Of a DNA stretch of 64,000 nucleotides, positions 38,842-48,210 are shown piece by piece. Position 1 is the stretch's first letter, and each line of letters starts with the position of its first letter. A program made the position numbers and the translations under genes. Under the pieces are notes generated by a model that saw only the letters and a program-made list of their open reading frames with translations, searched no databases and was not told the origin of the DNA. The stretch covers positions 1-64,000 of the forward strand of contig JADLHT010000033.1 of assembly GCA_020848695.1 (NCBI GenBank), given 5' to 3'. The DNA is from Saprospiraceae bacterium (lineage in GTDB: Bacteria; Bacteroidota; Bacteroidia; Chitinophagales; Saprospiraceae).

Positions 38842-40092
38842 ATGAGAGAATGTCTTATCCTAGCTGGTGGACTTGGAACAAGACTAGCACATTTAGTCCC
38901 CGATCTTCCAAAGTCCTTAGCTCCTATTGATGGAAAACCTTTTCTAAATTATTTGATTCATTATCTCTTAGAGCAAAAAGTTGAACATTTTATCTTTTCA
39001 TTGGGACATCGACACGCACAAATCACTGAATTCTTACAAAAAAATTTCAGTCAACTGAATTTCAGCATCGTAATTGAACCAACACCTTTAGGAACAGGTG
39101 GTGCGATTGTGAATTCTCTTGATCATATCAATTCAGAAGACTTTTTTTTAATTAATGCAGATACCTTTTATACGATATCTTTTGATCAGTTGGAATCTTT
39201 TCACATGAAGAATAATGCTGACATTACCTTCGCTATAAAACCCATGATTAATCCATTCAGATACGGAACAATTGAATGCGACATATTTGGAAAGGTTAAG
39301 CATTTCCAGGAAAAAAAAATGATGGATTTCGGTTTAATTAATGGCGGAATTAATATAATCAATAGAAAATACTTCAAAGAAAAAAAATCAGGAAAAGTGT
39401 TCTCTTTTGAAAAAGAAATTCTTGAAGCAAACGTAAATAAAGATCGCTTCTATTCTTTGGTACAAGATTCGTATTTTATCGATATTGGAATACCGGAGGA
39501 CTACAATAGAGGGATAATTGAAATTCCGGTTTACAAATCGGAAAAAATTAAAAAAACTTTATTTTTGGATCGGGATGGAGTAATAAACAATTTAATTCCA
39601 AATGATTACGTAAAAACACCTGAGGAATTTATTTTTACAAATGGATTTTTGGATAATATTGAAAAAATTTCCAATGAATTTGATTATATATTTGTAGTTA
39701 CAAATCAACAATGTATAGGTAAAAATATCGTGAGTCTTGAAGCCTTAACTAAGATTCATTATAAAATGACTTCAACAATCAGGCAATATAAAGGTAAAAT
39801 AACCAAAATATACTATTGCCCTCACCTGATTAATGATTTTTGCAAATGTAGAAAACCTGAAGCCGGCCTCCTTGATCAAATTCGAGCTGAATTTCCGGAA
39901 GTTCGTTTTACACACACTATATTTATTGGGGATAGTGAAACAGATATGCAAGCCGCACATTCAAGAAATATTAAGTCCATATTTTTCAATCATTCAAATC
40001 AAACTTCATCTTCAATTCAAAAAGATGCAGAAATCAATAATTGGGATTCAGCCTTAACTACAATTTATAACTTATCGATCAACAAGGCATAA
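38842..40092 (+). CDS. Fusion: heptose-1-phosphate nucleotidyltransferase (HddC-like) + heptose-1,7-bisphosphate phosphatase (GmhB-like HAD)
   Basis: N-term LILAGGLGTRLAHLVPDLPKSLAPIDGKPF; C-term KTLFLDRDGVINNL, FVVTNQQ, zinc loop CPHLINDFCKCRKP, IFIGDSETDMQAA. Confidence 0.88.
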   Translation: MRECLILAGGLGTRLAHLVPDLPKSLAPIDGKPFLNYLIHYLLEQKVEHFIFSLGHRHAQITEFLQKNFSQLNFSIVIEPTPLGTGGAIVNSLDHINSEDFFLINADTFYTISFDQLESFHMKNNADITFAIKPMINPFRYGTIECDIFGKVKHFQEKKMMDFGLINGGINIINRKYFKEKKSGKVFSFEKEILEANVNKDRFYSLVQDSYFIDIGIPEDYNRGIIEIPVYKSEKIKKTLFLDRDGVINNLIPNDYVKTPEEFIFTNGFLDNIEKISNEFDYIFVVTNQQCIGKNIVSLEALTKIHYKMTSTIRQYKGKITKIYYCPHLINDFCKCRKPEAGLLDQIRAEFPEVRFTHTIFIGDSETDMQAAHSRNIKSIFFNHSNQTSSSIQKDAEINNWDSALTTIYNLSINKA

Positions 40093-40098
40093 TTATCA

Positions 40099-40728
40099 AT
40101 GTACTCGGTTAAAGAAATATTTTACACTTTACAAGGTGAAGGAGCACGCGCCGGAAGACCAGCTGTCTTTCTAAGATTTTCAGGATGTAATTTTTGGAAT
40201 GGAAAAGAGGAGGATCGGAATTCTGCAATTTGCAATTTTTGTGATACAGATTTTGTAGGAACAGACGGTAATTTAGGTGGCAAATACAATGCAAAGGAAT
40301 TAGCTCAACTTGTACTTAGCTTATGGCCTGATATCAATACTGGAAGGCCATATGTTGTTTGTACTGGAGGCGAACCTCTTTTACAATTAGATAGGTTTCT
40401 CATTGATGAACTTCACAATACGGGCTTTGAAATTGCTGTTGAAACAAATGGTTCGATCGAAGCTCCTGATAAGCTCGATTGGATTTGTAGTAGCCCAAAG
40501 ACCAAAGACAGACTCAGAGTTTTGAGAGGAAACGAGTTAAAGCTTATTTATCCACAAAACAATTTAACTCCATCTGATTTTGAAAAATTAGATTTTGATC
40601 ATTTCTATTTACAGGCAATGGATGGCCCCTATGTAAAAGAAAATATTCAGCTTTGCATACAATACTGTCTCGAACATCCAAATTGGATGCACAGCTTACA
40701 GACTCACAAAATGGTTGGTTTACCTTGA
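40099..40728 (+). CDS. queE: 7-carboxy-7-deazaguanine synthase (radical SAM)
   Basis: MYSVKEIFYTLQGEGARAGRPAVFLRFSGCNFWNGKEEDRNSAICNFCDTDFVG: CX14CX2C cluster motif; VVCTGGEPLLQ. Confidence 0.93.
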   Translation: MYSVKEIFYTLQGEGARAGRPAVFLRFSGCNFWNGKEEDRNSAICNFCDTDFVGTDGNLGGKYNAKELAQLVLSLWPDINTGRPYVVCTGGEPLLQLDRFLIDELHNTGFEIAVETNGSIEAPDKLDWICSSPKTKDRLRVLRGNELKLIYPQNNLTPSDFEKLDFDHFYLQAMDGPYVKENIQLCIQYCLEHPNWMHSLQTHKMVGLP

Positions 40729-43700
40729 TAGTGAAATATCCAATTCAGTATATTCATCAATTAATTTTCGATATAAATCTGAAGCACTAAGTGCTTTTCG
40801 GTTTCCAATCAGAATTATTTGTTCTTTTGCTCGGGTCAATGCTACATTCAGTTTTCTATCAACGCCCAGACGGGTAATAGAACTAATCTGCTCCAGTTGT
40901 CTTGATTGCTGAATACAGGTTGAGATAATGATGATGTCTCGAGCACTGCCCTGATATCTTTCTACTGTATCAATAGTTAAAGGAATTTCATTTAGTCTTT
41001 CCTTAATTAGCTCTTCATGTATGGTTGAGATCTGGGCTCTGAATGGAGTGATTATCCCACAGGTCTCCAAATTCCATTCCACTTCATTTAGTGCATATAG
41101 GTTTTGCAAATAAGTAATTATCTGAGTAATTATTTGTGCTTCATGGATGTTTCTTTTAAGACCCAAACCAGCTACTGACGAATCAGAGTCAATAAAGATT
41201 CTTCGTTCAGATGATAAAGCACTTAAAAAAGGCTGCGAAAGTTTCTTATGAAATTTTAATTCGAGTTTCAGATTTTGTCTGGATAACAGATCTGCTTCAA
41301 TCGTCTTAAGGCTGTTCTCATAAAAATTGATCGACGGAAATTGCATCAGTTCATCATGCATCCTTCCTTGTTTTTGCAACATTCCCAAGTGTTCAAACAA
41401 ATTAGCTTGACGGCACTGTCTGAATAATCTTTCAAAGAGTGATTCATTTGTTTTTTCAAATCCCAGTTGATTTAATGGAACATTTTGAATTTTACAATCT
41501 TCATCAGACTGAATGCTTACCGCCGGCAATTGTAGGTGATCACCTATTAGAATAAACTTCCTGAATCTGGAAAGTAAACCAATCAGGTTAGGTTCCAATA
41601 CCTGAGATGCTTCATCAATGATTACTGAATCAAATTCTTTCAACTTAAATAATTCGGGCTTTCCCTGAATACTCGCAATGGTTGCTGTAAATATTCTTGT
41701 GTTGTTTAATAAAGCTTTAAGTTCAGTTCTGTTCTTTACAGTTTTAACTTTGTGATCTAATAATTTATTATGAAACTGGGAAGAGGTTCCATATCTCGAA
41801 CCTATTCTTATGTAGTCGTTTACGATTTGGTGTTGATCCAGGACACTACAGATCTCATCAACAGCTCTATTGGTATAGGCTAATACCAGGAATGATTTTT
41901 TACTACTATCAATCAGAAGCTCCAACAAGCGTTTTAGAATTACACTTGTTTTTCCGGAACCGGGAGGTCCCCACAATAGAAAAAAATCTTCCGCCATAAC
42001 AATTCGCTTACATAGTGAATCGTTATCCTCATTAACAAATTCATACTTACTTTCAGTAGTCTTGCTAAATCTACCCAAGATCAGTTTTCTGTAACTTCCT
42101 GAAGCGGACATCCATTCGTATAAATTGGAATACTGATACAGGAAAGGTCGGTCTAAATTATCCGATTCGAGACACCAGTAATTAACTATTTTTTCGTCCT
42201 GTGGTCTGAATTGTCTTCCCCTCAATCGTATCTGAAATTGATCTTTACTTTGACCTATGAGCGTACATTTATAAACCAAACTACTTAACATTCCTTTTCC
42301 ATTTTTGGTCTGAGGATATAAGATTAACGAATCTCCAATTCGAAACTGAGAAACAGAGGACTTTTTTCCCAAAGATTGAATATAAATTATCGGAGTATCA
42401 TTCTCAGGTCTTTCTACTTTTATAATGCTTAGTGAGGAAAGAAGTAAATACTGCAATTCTTTCTCCGAAGAAGACATTAACCACATTGAAGCAAGACCTT
42501 GGGAAATTCCATCTACTCCACATTTTGAAATAAGTTGTTCTTTACTAATAAAATAGCTAAAATTCTTAAGGTATAATTTTTCAGTGTCGTCTAAGTTTTG
42601 GTATCTTCTCAACCATTCTATTCCGTCTCTCTTAACAAAAGTATTTGAAGTTGCAAAAGACTTTTCTGAAATTTCATCAAATAATTTTTGTTTATCGGGC
42701 TGAACACAGGATAAGTATAAATGAATGAGTAATAAGGAATTTCTAATTTCAATCAATTTTTTCTGAAGAGAGTTTTGTTCAAGAACTTTTCTTAAAGAAT
42801 GGGTCTCCAAAGCGGAATACAAAATAAAAGCTTCTCCGGAAAATTCATTTCCATAGACCGAATTCAGCAACATAAGATATAAACATGCCTGAGCATGATG
42901 AGAAGGACTAATTCCTTCGCTGTTTGTGTTAAAAGGTCTTCCACTCTTTAGCTCGACCACTAAATTTTGCAGGCGGGTCTGATAAAGCAAATCAAGTCTT
43001 CCCTGTATTCCATACTCAACCGAATAAAAACTAGGCTCAAGGAGACAGTCTGAATAATCTTTAATGCTTGAATTAAAATTATCTTTAAGAACTTTCTGAA
43101 GATTATCATATTGTAATTTTGTCTGAGATATGAAATCCAAATATTCTTCTTCACTTAATGCAGTAAGTGAAAGCGCGTATTTATAAAATACATTTTGAAT
43201 CAATTCGTTGTATGAAATATTTTGTCGAACAATCAATTCATCTAGAAATTCATTCACAGCTGTACCTATCAAAATGGACTTGGTAGAAACTCTTGGAGAA
43301 AAAAGATTAATAAATTGCCTAATATTAGAATTTCCCTTTGGATCATATGCTTCAGAAACTGAAGTAACATCAATCAAATAATCCGGAAACAATATTATAC
43401 TTTGAAACTTCCAGAATGAGTCAATTTTTTTTAATTGATGGACTTCAACAGGAATATTAGAATTCAGAATTTTAAAGATTTTAATAATCTGTCTAGATAA
43501 TACTGGATCAATATGGCTTAACTCAATGACAATCTTAAGCTCGATTCTATCGGAAAACTCCAGGCAAACCTGATCTTGGCTAATTAAATTCATCGTAGCT
43601 CTTAGTACCTTAATGTTTAAATTGTCATAGCTTGAATTTGAATCAAGAACCATCTCAACTTCGAAATCATGAACATTTCTGTGACGCTCCGACAATGGCT

Positions 43701-44007
43701 TTAGCTCCTGTAATACCTCTATAATATTACTGAAATGAGACGATTTTTCTTCTTTGTTAAAAAATTCAACATCTGCTAAATTGACTTGAAGTATGGATTT
43801 AAGCTTTAAATAAGTCTGATGATTGATCACACGAGAATTTTTTAAATACTGAATTCTATCATTTAATGAGAGAAAAAGTATACCTGCTCCTTCTGTTAAG
43901 TTTCTAATTTGAAAATTCACTTCGGAAAAAAATTCCGGAAAAATTATATGAAAGTTGTTAAGATTTTGGGATTCTAAAGGATCATTTAAAATACAATCAA
44001 GGTGCAT
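40720..44007 (-). CDS. Dna2-like protein: PD-(D/E)XK (Cas4/RecB-type) nuclease + SF1B helicase
   Basis: Nuclease motifs GIQGRLDLLY...LVVELKSGRPF...HHAQACLYLML (about 42890-43030); Walker A LLWGPPGSGKTSVI (about 41945-41980), DSVIIDEASQ, GDHLQLPAV, TVERYQGSARDIIIIS, LNVALTRAKEQIILIG. Confidence 0.88.
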   Translation of the reverse strand: MHLDCILNDPLESQNLNNFHIIFPEFFSEVNFQIRNLTEGAGILFLSLNDRIQYLKNSRVINHQTYLKLKSILQVNLADVEFFNKEEKSSHFSNIIEVLQELKPLSERHRNVHDFEVEMVLDSNSSYDNLNIKVLRATMNLISQDQVCLEFSDRIELKIVIELSHIDPVLSRQIIKIFKILNSNIPVEVHQLKKIDSFWKFQSIILFPDYLIDVTSVSEAYDPKGNSNIRQFINLFSPRVSTKSILIGTAVNEFLDELIVRQNISYNELIQNVFYKYALSLTALSEEEYLDFISQTKLQYDNLQKVLKDNFNSSIKDYSDCLLEPSFYSVEYGIQGRLDLLYQTRLQNLVVELKSGRPFNTNSEGISPSHHAQACLYLMLLNSVYGNEFSGEAFILYSALETHSLRKVLEQNSLQKKLIEIRNSLLLIHLYLSCVQPDKQKLFDEISEKSFATSNTFVKRDGIEWLRRYQNLDDTEKLYLKNFSYFISKEQLISKCGVDGISQGLASMWLMSSSEKELQYLLLSSLSIIKVERPENDTPIIYIQSLGKKSSVSQFRIGDSLILYPQTKNGKGMLSSLVYKCTLIGQSKDQFQIRLRGRQFRPQDEKIVNYWCLESDNLDRPFLYQYSNLYEWMSASGSYRKLILGRFSKTTESKYEFVNEDNDSLCKRIVMAEDFFLLWGPPGSGKTSVILKRLLELLIDSSKKSFLVLAYTNRAVDEICSVLDQHQIVNDYIRIGSRYGTSSQFHNKLLDHKVKTVKNRTELKALLNNTRIFTATIASIQGKPELFKLKEFDSVIIDEASQVLEPNLIGLLSRFRKFILIGDHLQLPAVSIQSDEDCKIQNVPLNQLGFEKTNESLFERLFRQCRQANLFEHLGMLQKQGRMHDELMQFPSINFYENSLKTIEADLLSRQNLKLELKFHKKLSQPFLSALSSERRIFIDSDSSVAGLGLKRNIHEAQIITQIITYLQNLYALNEVEWNLETCGIITPFRAQISTIHEELIKERLNEIPLTIDTVERYQGSARDIIIISTCIQQSRQLEQISSITRLGVDRKLNVALTRAKEQIILIGNRKALSASDLYRKLIDEYTELDISLSR

Positions 44008-44424
44008 AATTAGAGTAATGGGTTCAAAGTGAAAAGTTTATATCTAAAAGAGTAGGTTTTAGCCTAACTAAATTAAATGTAATTTGAATTATTTTGAAAA
44101 TCAAAAGGGTATTATTACGCACAAGTTAAGAAATATAAGCATTTGCAAACCTCAATCGTTTTCTAACTTGAAAAATAACTTTGGTTAATAATTTGGTTAG
44201 ATATAGCTTATATCAATAAAATATTTTGTAAATTTGTTTCAAAATTGTTGATAAACAATTGATTATAAATTAACTTTAATCTGAATATAAATAATAATCG
44301 AAATATTATTTTGTATTTTATCATTTTATTTTTCTAAAATATTAATTTATTGTTAAATATGGATTTAAAAGCCAACAAAATTCTGTATTGTATCGTTTTA
44401 AGGTCAAGATTTTGCATTTTATCA

Positions 44425-45033
44425 ATGGGAAAGACTTTAAATATTTCAATGATTTTCCTTACTGTATTGGTCTTGTTGCCGTCCTGTAAGGAAAAACCAA
44501 CAGTCAGTACAGCTAAACTTCCTATTGATCCGATTACCGGAGTAGATGATCCGATACTTTATACCCATAAATTGACTAAAGAATCAATAGAATCCCTTCA
44601 ACAGCTGGAAATTGACAGCATGACCGAGGGTAATCTGGGAAGCCAGTTGTATAATTTTGTCAAAGACGGAGTATATGATTATGGACAAATCTTTAAATTT
44701 ATTGAATTGAGGTGGAAGGATAATAGTGCAGAACCCGTTCAAAAGACTAGAAAGGAAATCGATGAATTGGCTAAGACAATGATATTATTTCCTGCTATGA
44801 GAATTAAGATGGAATGCTACACGGATAATAACGGTGATCCATCTGTTTTAGAAAAGATTTCACAGGCAAGAGTGGACTATATTAAAAAAGAGCTTGTGAG
44901 TACAGGTGTAGCTCCGGAAAGAATCAGTGTAAAAGGGTTTGGAAGTAAGTATCCTGTAGCTGATAACAAGACCATGGAAGGACAATTAATTAATAACCGT
45001 ATAGAAATAACAATACTAAAGTTATTCAATTAG
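44425..45033 (+). CDS. OmpA-family lipoprotein (track start 44350 is TTG; likely ATG at 44425)
   Basis: MGKTLNISMIFLTVLVLLPSC lipobox; KMECYTDNNGDPSVLEKISQARVDYIKKELVSTGVAPERISVKGFGSKYPVADN...NNRIEITIL. Confidence 0.85.
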   Translation: MGKTLNISMIFLTVLVLLPSCKEKPTVSTAKLPIDPITGVDDPILYTHKLTKESIESLQQLEIDSMTEGNLGSQLYNFVKDGVYDYGQIFKFIELRWKDNSAEPVQKTRKEIDELAKTMILFPAMRIKMECYTDNNGDPSVLEKISQARVDYIKKELVSTGVAPERISVKGFGSKYPVADNKTMEGQLINNRIEITILKLFN

Positions 45034-45095
45034 AAAATATATAAACGGGCAAAAAAGTTTGTTCGAACATTTTTTTGTATTTACCTACTACTTTT

Positions 45096-45136
45096 AAAAA
45101 GCCGGGGACGCCCTTAAGTGTACTCCGGTTTTTTAT
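45096..45136 (+). terminator. Rho-independent terminator
   Basis: AAAAAgCCGG ... CCGGTTTTTT hairpin downstream of the OmpA-like gene. Confidence 0.65.
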
Positions 45137-45191
45137 TTTTATAACTAGCTTTCGCAAAAAAACCTGTTTAATCCAAATATTTCAATGAAGT

Positions 45192-45911
45192 TTAAAGAAT
45201 ACTTTTATAAACAGATGGTGATTTCAAATCTCCAAAATTTTCAATATGTACCTTATAATATTCAATCAGGGTATCCAGCATTCTTGATCGATCTTCATAA
45301 CTCAATTTAAATGCATTCTCCAGTTTCAATTCATCATTTAGCAATTTGAAAATTTTCTCACTCAGCAGTGGATCGATACAATAGTGATTGTTAAGATTGA
45401 ATGGTATAAATTGTGCGTTTATTAAATCAAAAGCATTGTTGGTCTGTGAATAATTCTTAAGGGGCTGGAAACCTAAGTAAGAACTGAGTTTAATCATAAA
45501 TTTTAAATGGAAGTTGGCATCCAGCGTTGGTTGCCTATCCAATAGGACCAAACACCTTCTGATCAATTGAAAAAAATCCTGATGTTCTGATTGGTCCTTG
45601 ACACATCTTCGGCTAAGTTCAATAATAAATGTGGCAATTGCAGATTTTCTAATATCATTAGGAATACTTTCATACAAATAATCCGGATTAACTTCTTTAA
45701 TTCTATGTATTTCTTTTTTGTCAGAATAGTAAGCTACTATTTCCAGAATATTGGATACTTGCAGCAATGAACTAAGTCGTGTGTTTTTTGAATTGAACAC
45801 AGAATTCATAAAGAAACTTTGAATACCTTTTTGTTCAGTGAAAACATCAAGAATGAGACTTGATTCTTTAAACCTACAGGTACGGAATACAATCCCTCGC
45901 GTACTTAACAT
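45192..45911 (-). CDS. recO: DNA repair protein RecO
   Basis: GIVFRTCRFKESSLILDVFTEQKGIQSFFMNSVFNSKN...LLQVSNILEIVAYY. Confidence 0.9.
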   Translation of the reverse strand: MLSTRGIVFRTCRFKESSLILDVFTEQKGIQSFFMNSVFNSKNTRLSSLLQVSNILEIVAYYSDKKEIHRIKEVNPDYLYESIPNDIRKSAIATFIIELSRRCVKDQSEHQDFFQLIRRCLVLLDRQPTLDANFHLKFMIKLSSYLGFQPLKNYSQTNNAFDLINAQFIPFNLNNHYCIDPLLSEKIFKLLNDELKLENAFKLSYEDRSRMLDTLIEYYKVHIENFGDLKSPSVYKSIL

Positions 45912-45924
45912 TTATTAAATAAAC

Positions 45925-47118
45925 TTAAGAAATTAGACCTCTTCGTTTCATTTCCTGAGTGAGTAATTTTAGTTCACGACTCATATCCCCTGCAATGGAA
46001 GAGTTTTCCTGTGCCCTTCGAATGAGATAAGGAAGTACTTCTTTTACAGGTCCATAAGGAACATATTTGGCAACCTGATATCCTTTAGCAGCTAGATTAA
46101 AAGTTAAATTATCACTCATTCCCAATAGCTGACAAAAGTTAACATGAGGATGATCGATAGGAATATTATTTCGACTCATGATATCAACTTGAAGTTCATT
46201 ACTTTCCCAATTGTGAGAAGAATTAACCATACTGATCAGATCAGGATATTGCAAAACAAACTCTATAGCTTTGTTAAAATCCTGGTCTGTTTCAGCTTTA
46301 GATGGCTGAATCGGTGAAGAATAGTTGATTGTTTCTGCCCTCTTCCTTTCTTTTTCCATATATGCTCCGCGTACAATTTTAGCGCCAAGGATGTAATTAC
46401 CTTCTTTTGCTTTTTGGAAACTTTTCTTAAGAAATTCTAATCGATCGTGCCTGTACATCTGAAATGTATTATACACAATAGGTTTAGACCGATTAAATCT
46501 TGACATACACTCATCAACAAGTTCATCTACAGGGTCCTGAATCCAGCTTTCTTCTGCATCAACAAAAATGCTTACTCCAAATTCATAAGCTTTTTCACAG
46601 AGCTTAATAAATCTTTCTCTAAGTCTTTTATGTTGTATTTCTTCCTGTGTGTCAAGTGCCTCTCCTGCATTAAGTTTTTGAAGAACATCAAACGAAATCA
46701 ATCCAGTAAGCTTAGTGCTGATAACAGGCACCTGAGGATTGCTATAAGCAAATTCAACCGCCTTAAGATTGGCGTTCAAAGTTTTTTCAAAATCTTCATC
46801 GGAGAACTTGGCTTCAACTCCATAATCCAAAATGGTTAAAGTCTTATATTTGGTAAGCTGATCTATAGTTTTTTGACAATCCAGCAAACTGGTTCCTCCA
46901 CAAAATTGATAAAATACGGTTGCTTCTATTATTGGATCAGCCAGTCCGAACGGAATTTTGGAAGCTAGTTTTCCGAGTGCAGTTCCCAGTTGGACCAGTC
47001 TCGGGCTATTCATCAATTTAAACAATCGATAAGTATGCTTCAATTGTCTGTCACTCTTAGAAGAAAATGCGATTTCTGTATTGTTAAAATCTATTTTCGG
47101 CTCACCTGGTTCAGTCAT
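45925..47118 (-). CDS. Proline dehydrogenase
   Basis: VSIFVDAEESWIQDPVDELV, YNTFQMYRHDRLEFL, GAKIVRGAYMEKER, KYVPYGPVKEVLPYLIRRAQENSS. Confidence 0.93.
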   Translation of the reverse strand: MTEPGEPKIDFNNTEIAFSSKSDRQLKHTYRLFKLMNSPRLVQLGTALGKLASKIPFGLADPIIEATVFYQFCGGTSLLDCQKTIDQLTKYKTLTILDYGVEAKFSDEDFEKTLNANLKAVEFAYSNPQVPVISTKLTGLISFDVLQKLNAGEALDTQEEIQHKRLRERFIKLCEKAYEFGVSIFVDAEESWIQDPVDELVDECMSRFNRSKPIVYNTFQMYRHDRLEFLKKSFQKAKEGNYILGAKIVRGAYMEKERKRAETINYSSPIQPSKAETDQDFNKAIEFVLQYPDLISMVNSSHNWESNELQVDIMSRNNIPIDHPHVNFCQLLGMSDNLTFNLAAKGYQVAKYVPYGPVKEVLPYLIRRAQENSSIAGDMSRELKLLTQEMKRRGLIS

Positions 47119-47211
47119 ATATTTCTGATTAACAAGAGAATAGAATAAAGCTTAGAATGTCCTTGTTCTTTCTCACACAAGACAAAAGTACGCATTTCCT
47201 GTCTATTAAGT

Positions 47212-47961
47212 TTAGTTCTCCCGGTTCCAATACTCATAACTAAGCAATGCCTGAATCTCAAGCATTTCTTGGCCATTATATATACGGGCACCCTGTTCAT
47301 TTGCTTGAAGAAGAAATTTGGTTTTTACTGGATTATAAATCAGATCATAAACTAAAAATTCTTCATTCATCCTGTCAAATGGAAAATTCAAGGTTTCGTG
47401 AGAATTTGGAAACATTCCTACAGGAGTTGTCTGAATGATTGTATTCCATTGATTATTCCATTTTTGGTTTAAATTTTCAAAGTTATATTCCTTACTAGTT
47501 CTGGATACAAGATCAAAAGTGATTCCGGATTTCTTTAGTGCCCATTGGATCGCCTTAGAAGCACCCCCGTTTCCCAAGACGAGAGCATGACTATTCCATC
47601 GTTTACTCTTGTTCAAAATCTCTAAGAATGCCGGTCCATCGGTGTTGTGTCCTTCCCATTGTCCTTCCACATATTTAATGCAATTGACAGCTCCAATTTC
47701 TTGAGCTACAGTTGTTAGCTTATTTAAGAACGGTAATACTTCAAGTTTATACGGGACAGTTATGTTAAGACCCGAATACTGAAATGCCTGTGTCCTAAAA
47801 AACTGCCTTAACTGGGGAAGGTCGGATATCTCGATCAAAGAATAAGATGTGTTATTGATATTGTTTTGTGAGAAAATAGACTCAAAAACAAACTTTGAAA
47901 AAGAATGTGTAAGACTTTTTCCCAACAATCCGAACTTTCTAGTTTTTGGTACCAATGGCAA
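47212..47961 (-). CDS. aroE: Shikimate dehydrogenase
   Basis: FGLLGKSLTHSFSKFVFESIF, GLNITVPYKLEVLPFL, ALVLGNGGASKAI, YDLIYNPVKTKFLLQANEQGARIYNGQEML. Confidence 0.93.
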   Translation of the reverse strand: MPLVPKTRKFGLLGKSLTHSFSKFVFESIFSQNNINNTSYSLIEISDLPQLRQFFRTQAFQYSGLNITVPYKLEVLPFLNKLTTVAQEIGAVNCIKYVEGQWEGHNTDGPAFLEILNKSKRWNSHALVLGNGGASKAIQWALKKSGITFDLVSRTSKEYNFENLNQKWNNQWNTIIQTTPVGMFPNSHETLNFPFDRMNEEFLVYDLIYNPVKTKFLLQANEQGARIYNGQEMLEIQALLSYEYWNREN

Positions 47962-48060
47962 ATTGCGGTAAAAATAGACATTGAAACCCTTTAAATTTTG
48001 TAATTTTTGCTTTGAAGATACTGAACTATAAAATTTCGTAACTTCTCAATCATTTACTTA

Positions 48061-48101
48061 AATACGAAAATCTTCGTATTAGAAAAGTTTGTTTATATTT
48101 G
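48061..48101 (+). promoter_or_regulatory. Inverted repeat at the -33 position of a TAnnTTTG promoter
   Basis: AATACGAA-AATC-TTCGTATT (48061-48080) followed by TATATTTG (48094-48101), upstream of the S41 protease gene. Confidence 0.5.
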
Positions 48102-48210
48102 CAATTCAAAAGGATAAACAAAATAGCTACCCTTAGTTAAAATTATCTAAACCTTTATAAAACAGATAATCCATTCATTGAAATTTATGTTTATCAGATG
48201 TTTAATTTAA

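Noticed and set aside
44243-44260. AATTGTT-GATA-AACAATT dyad upstream of the OmpA-like gene
   Set aside because: Short AT-rich dyad of the kind expected by chance here; kept out of findings for lack of supporting context.
47115-47300. 61-aa minus-strand ORF between proline dehydrogenase and aroE
   Set aside because: Overlaps the aroE C-terminal coding region in another frame; Arg/Cys-rich composition typical of a shadow ORF.
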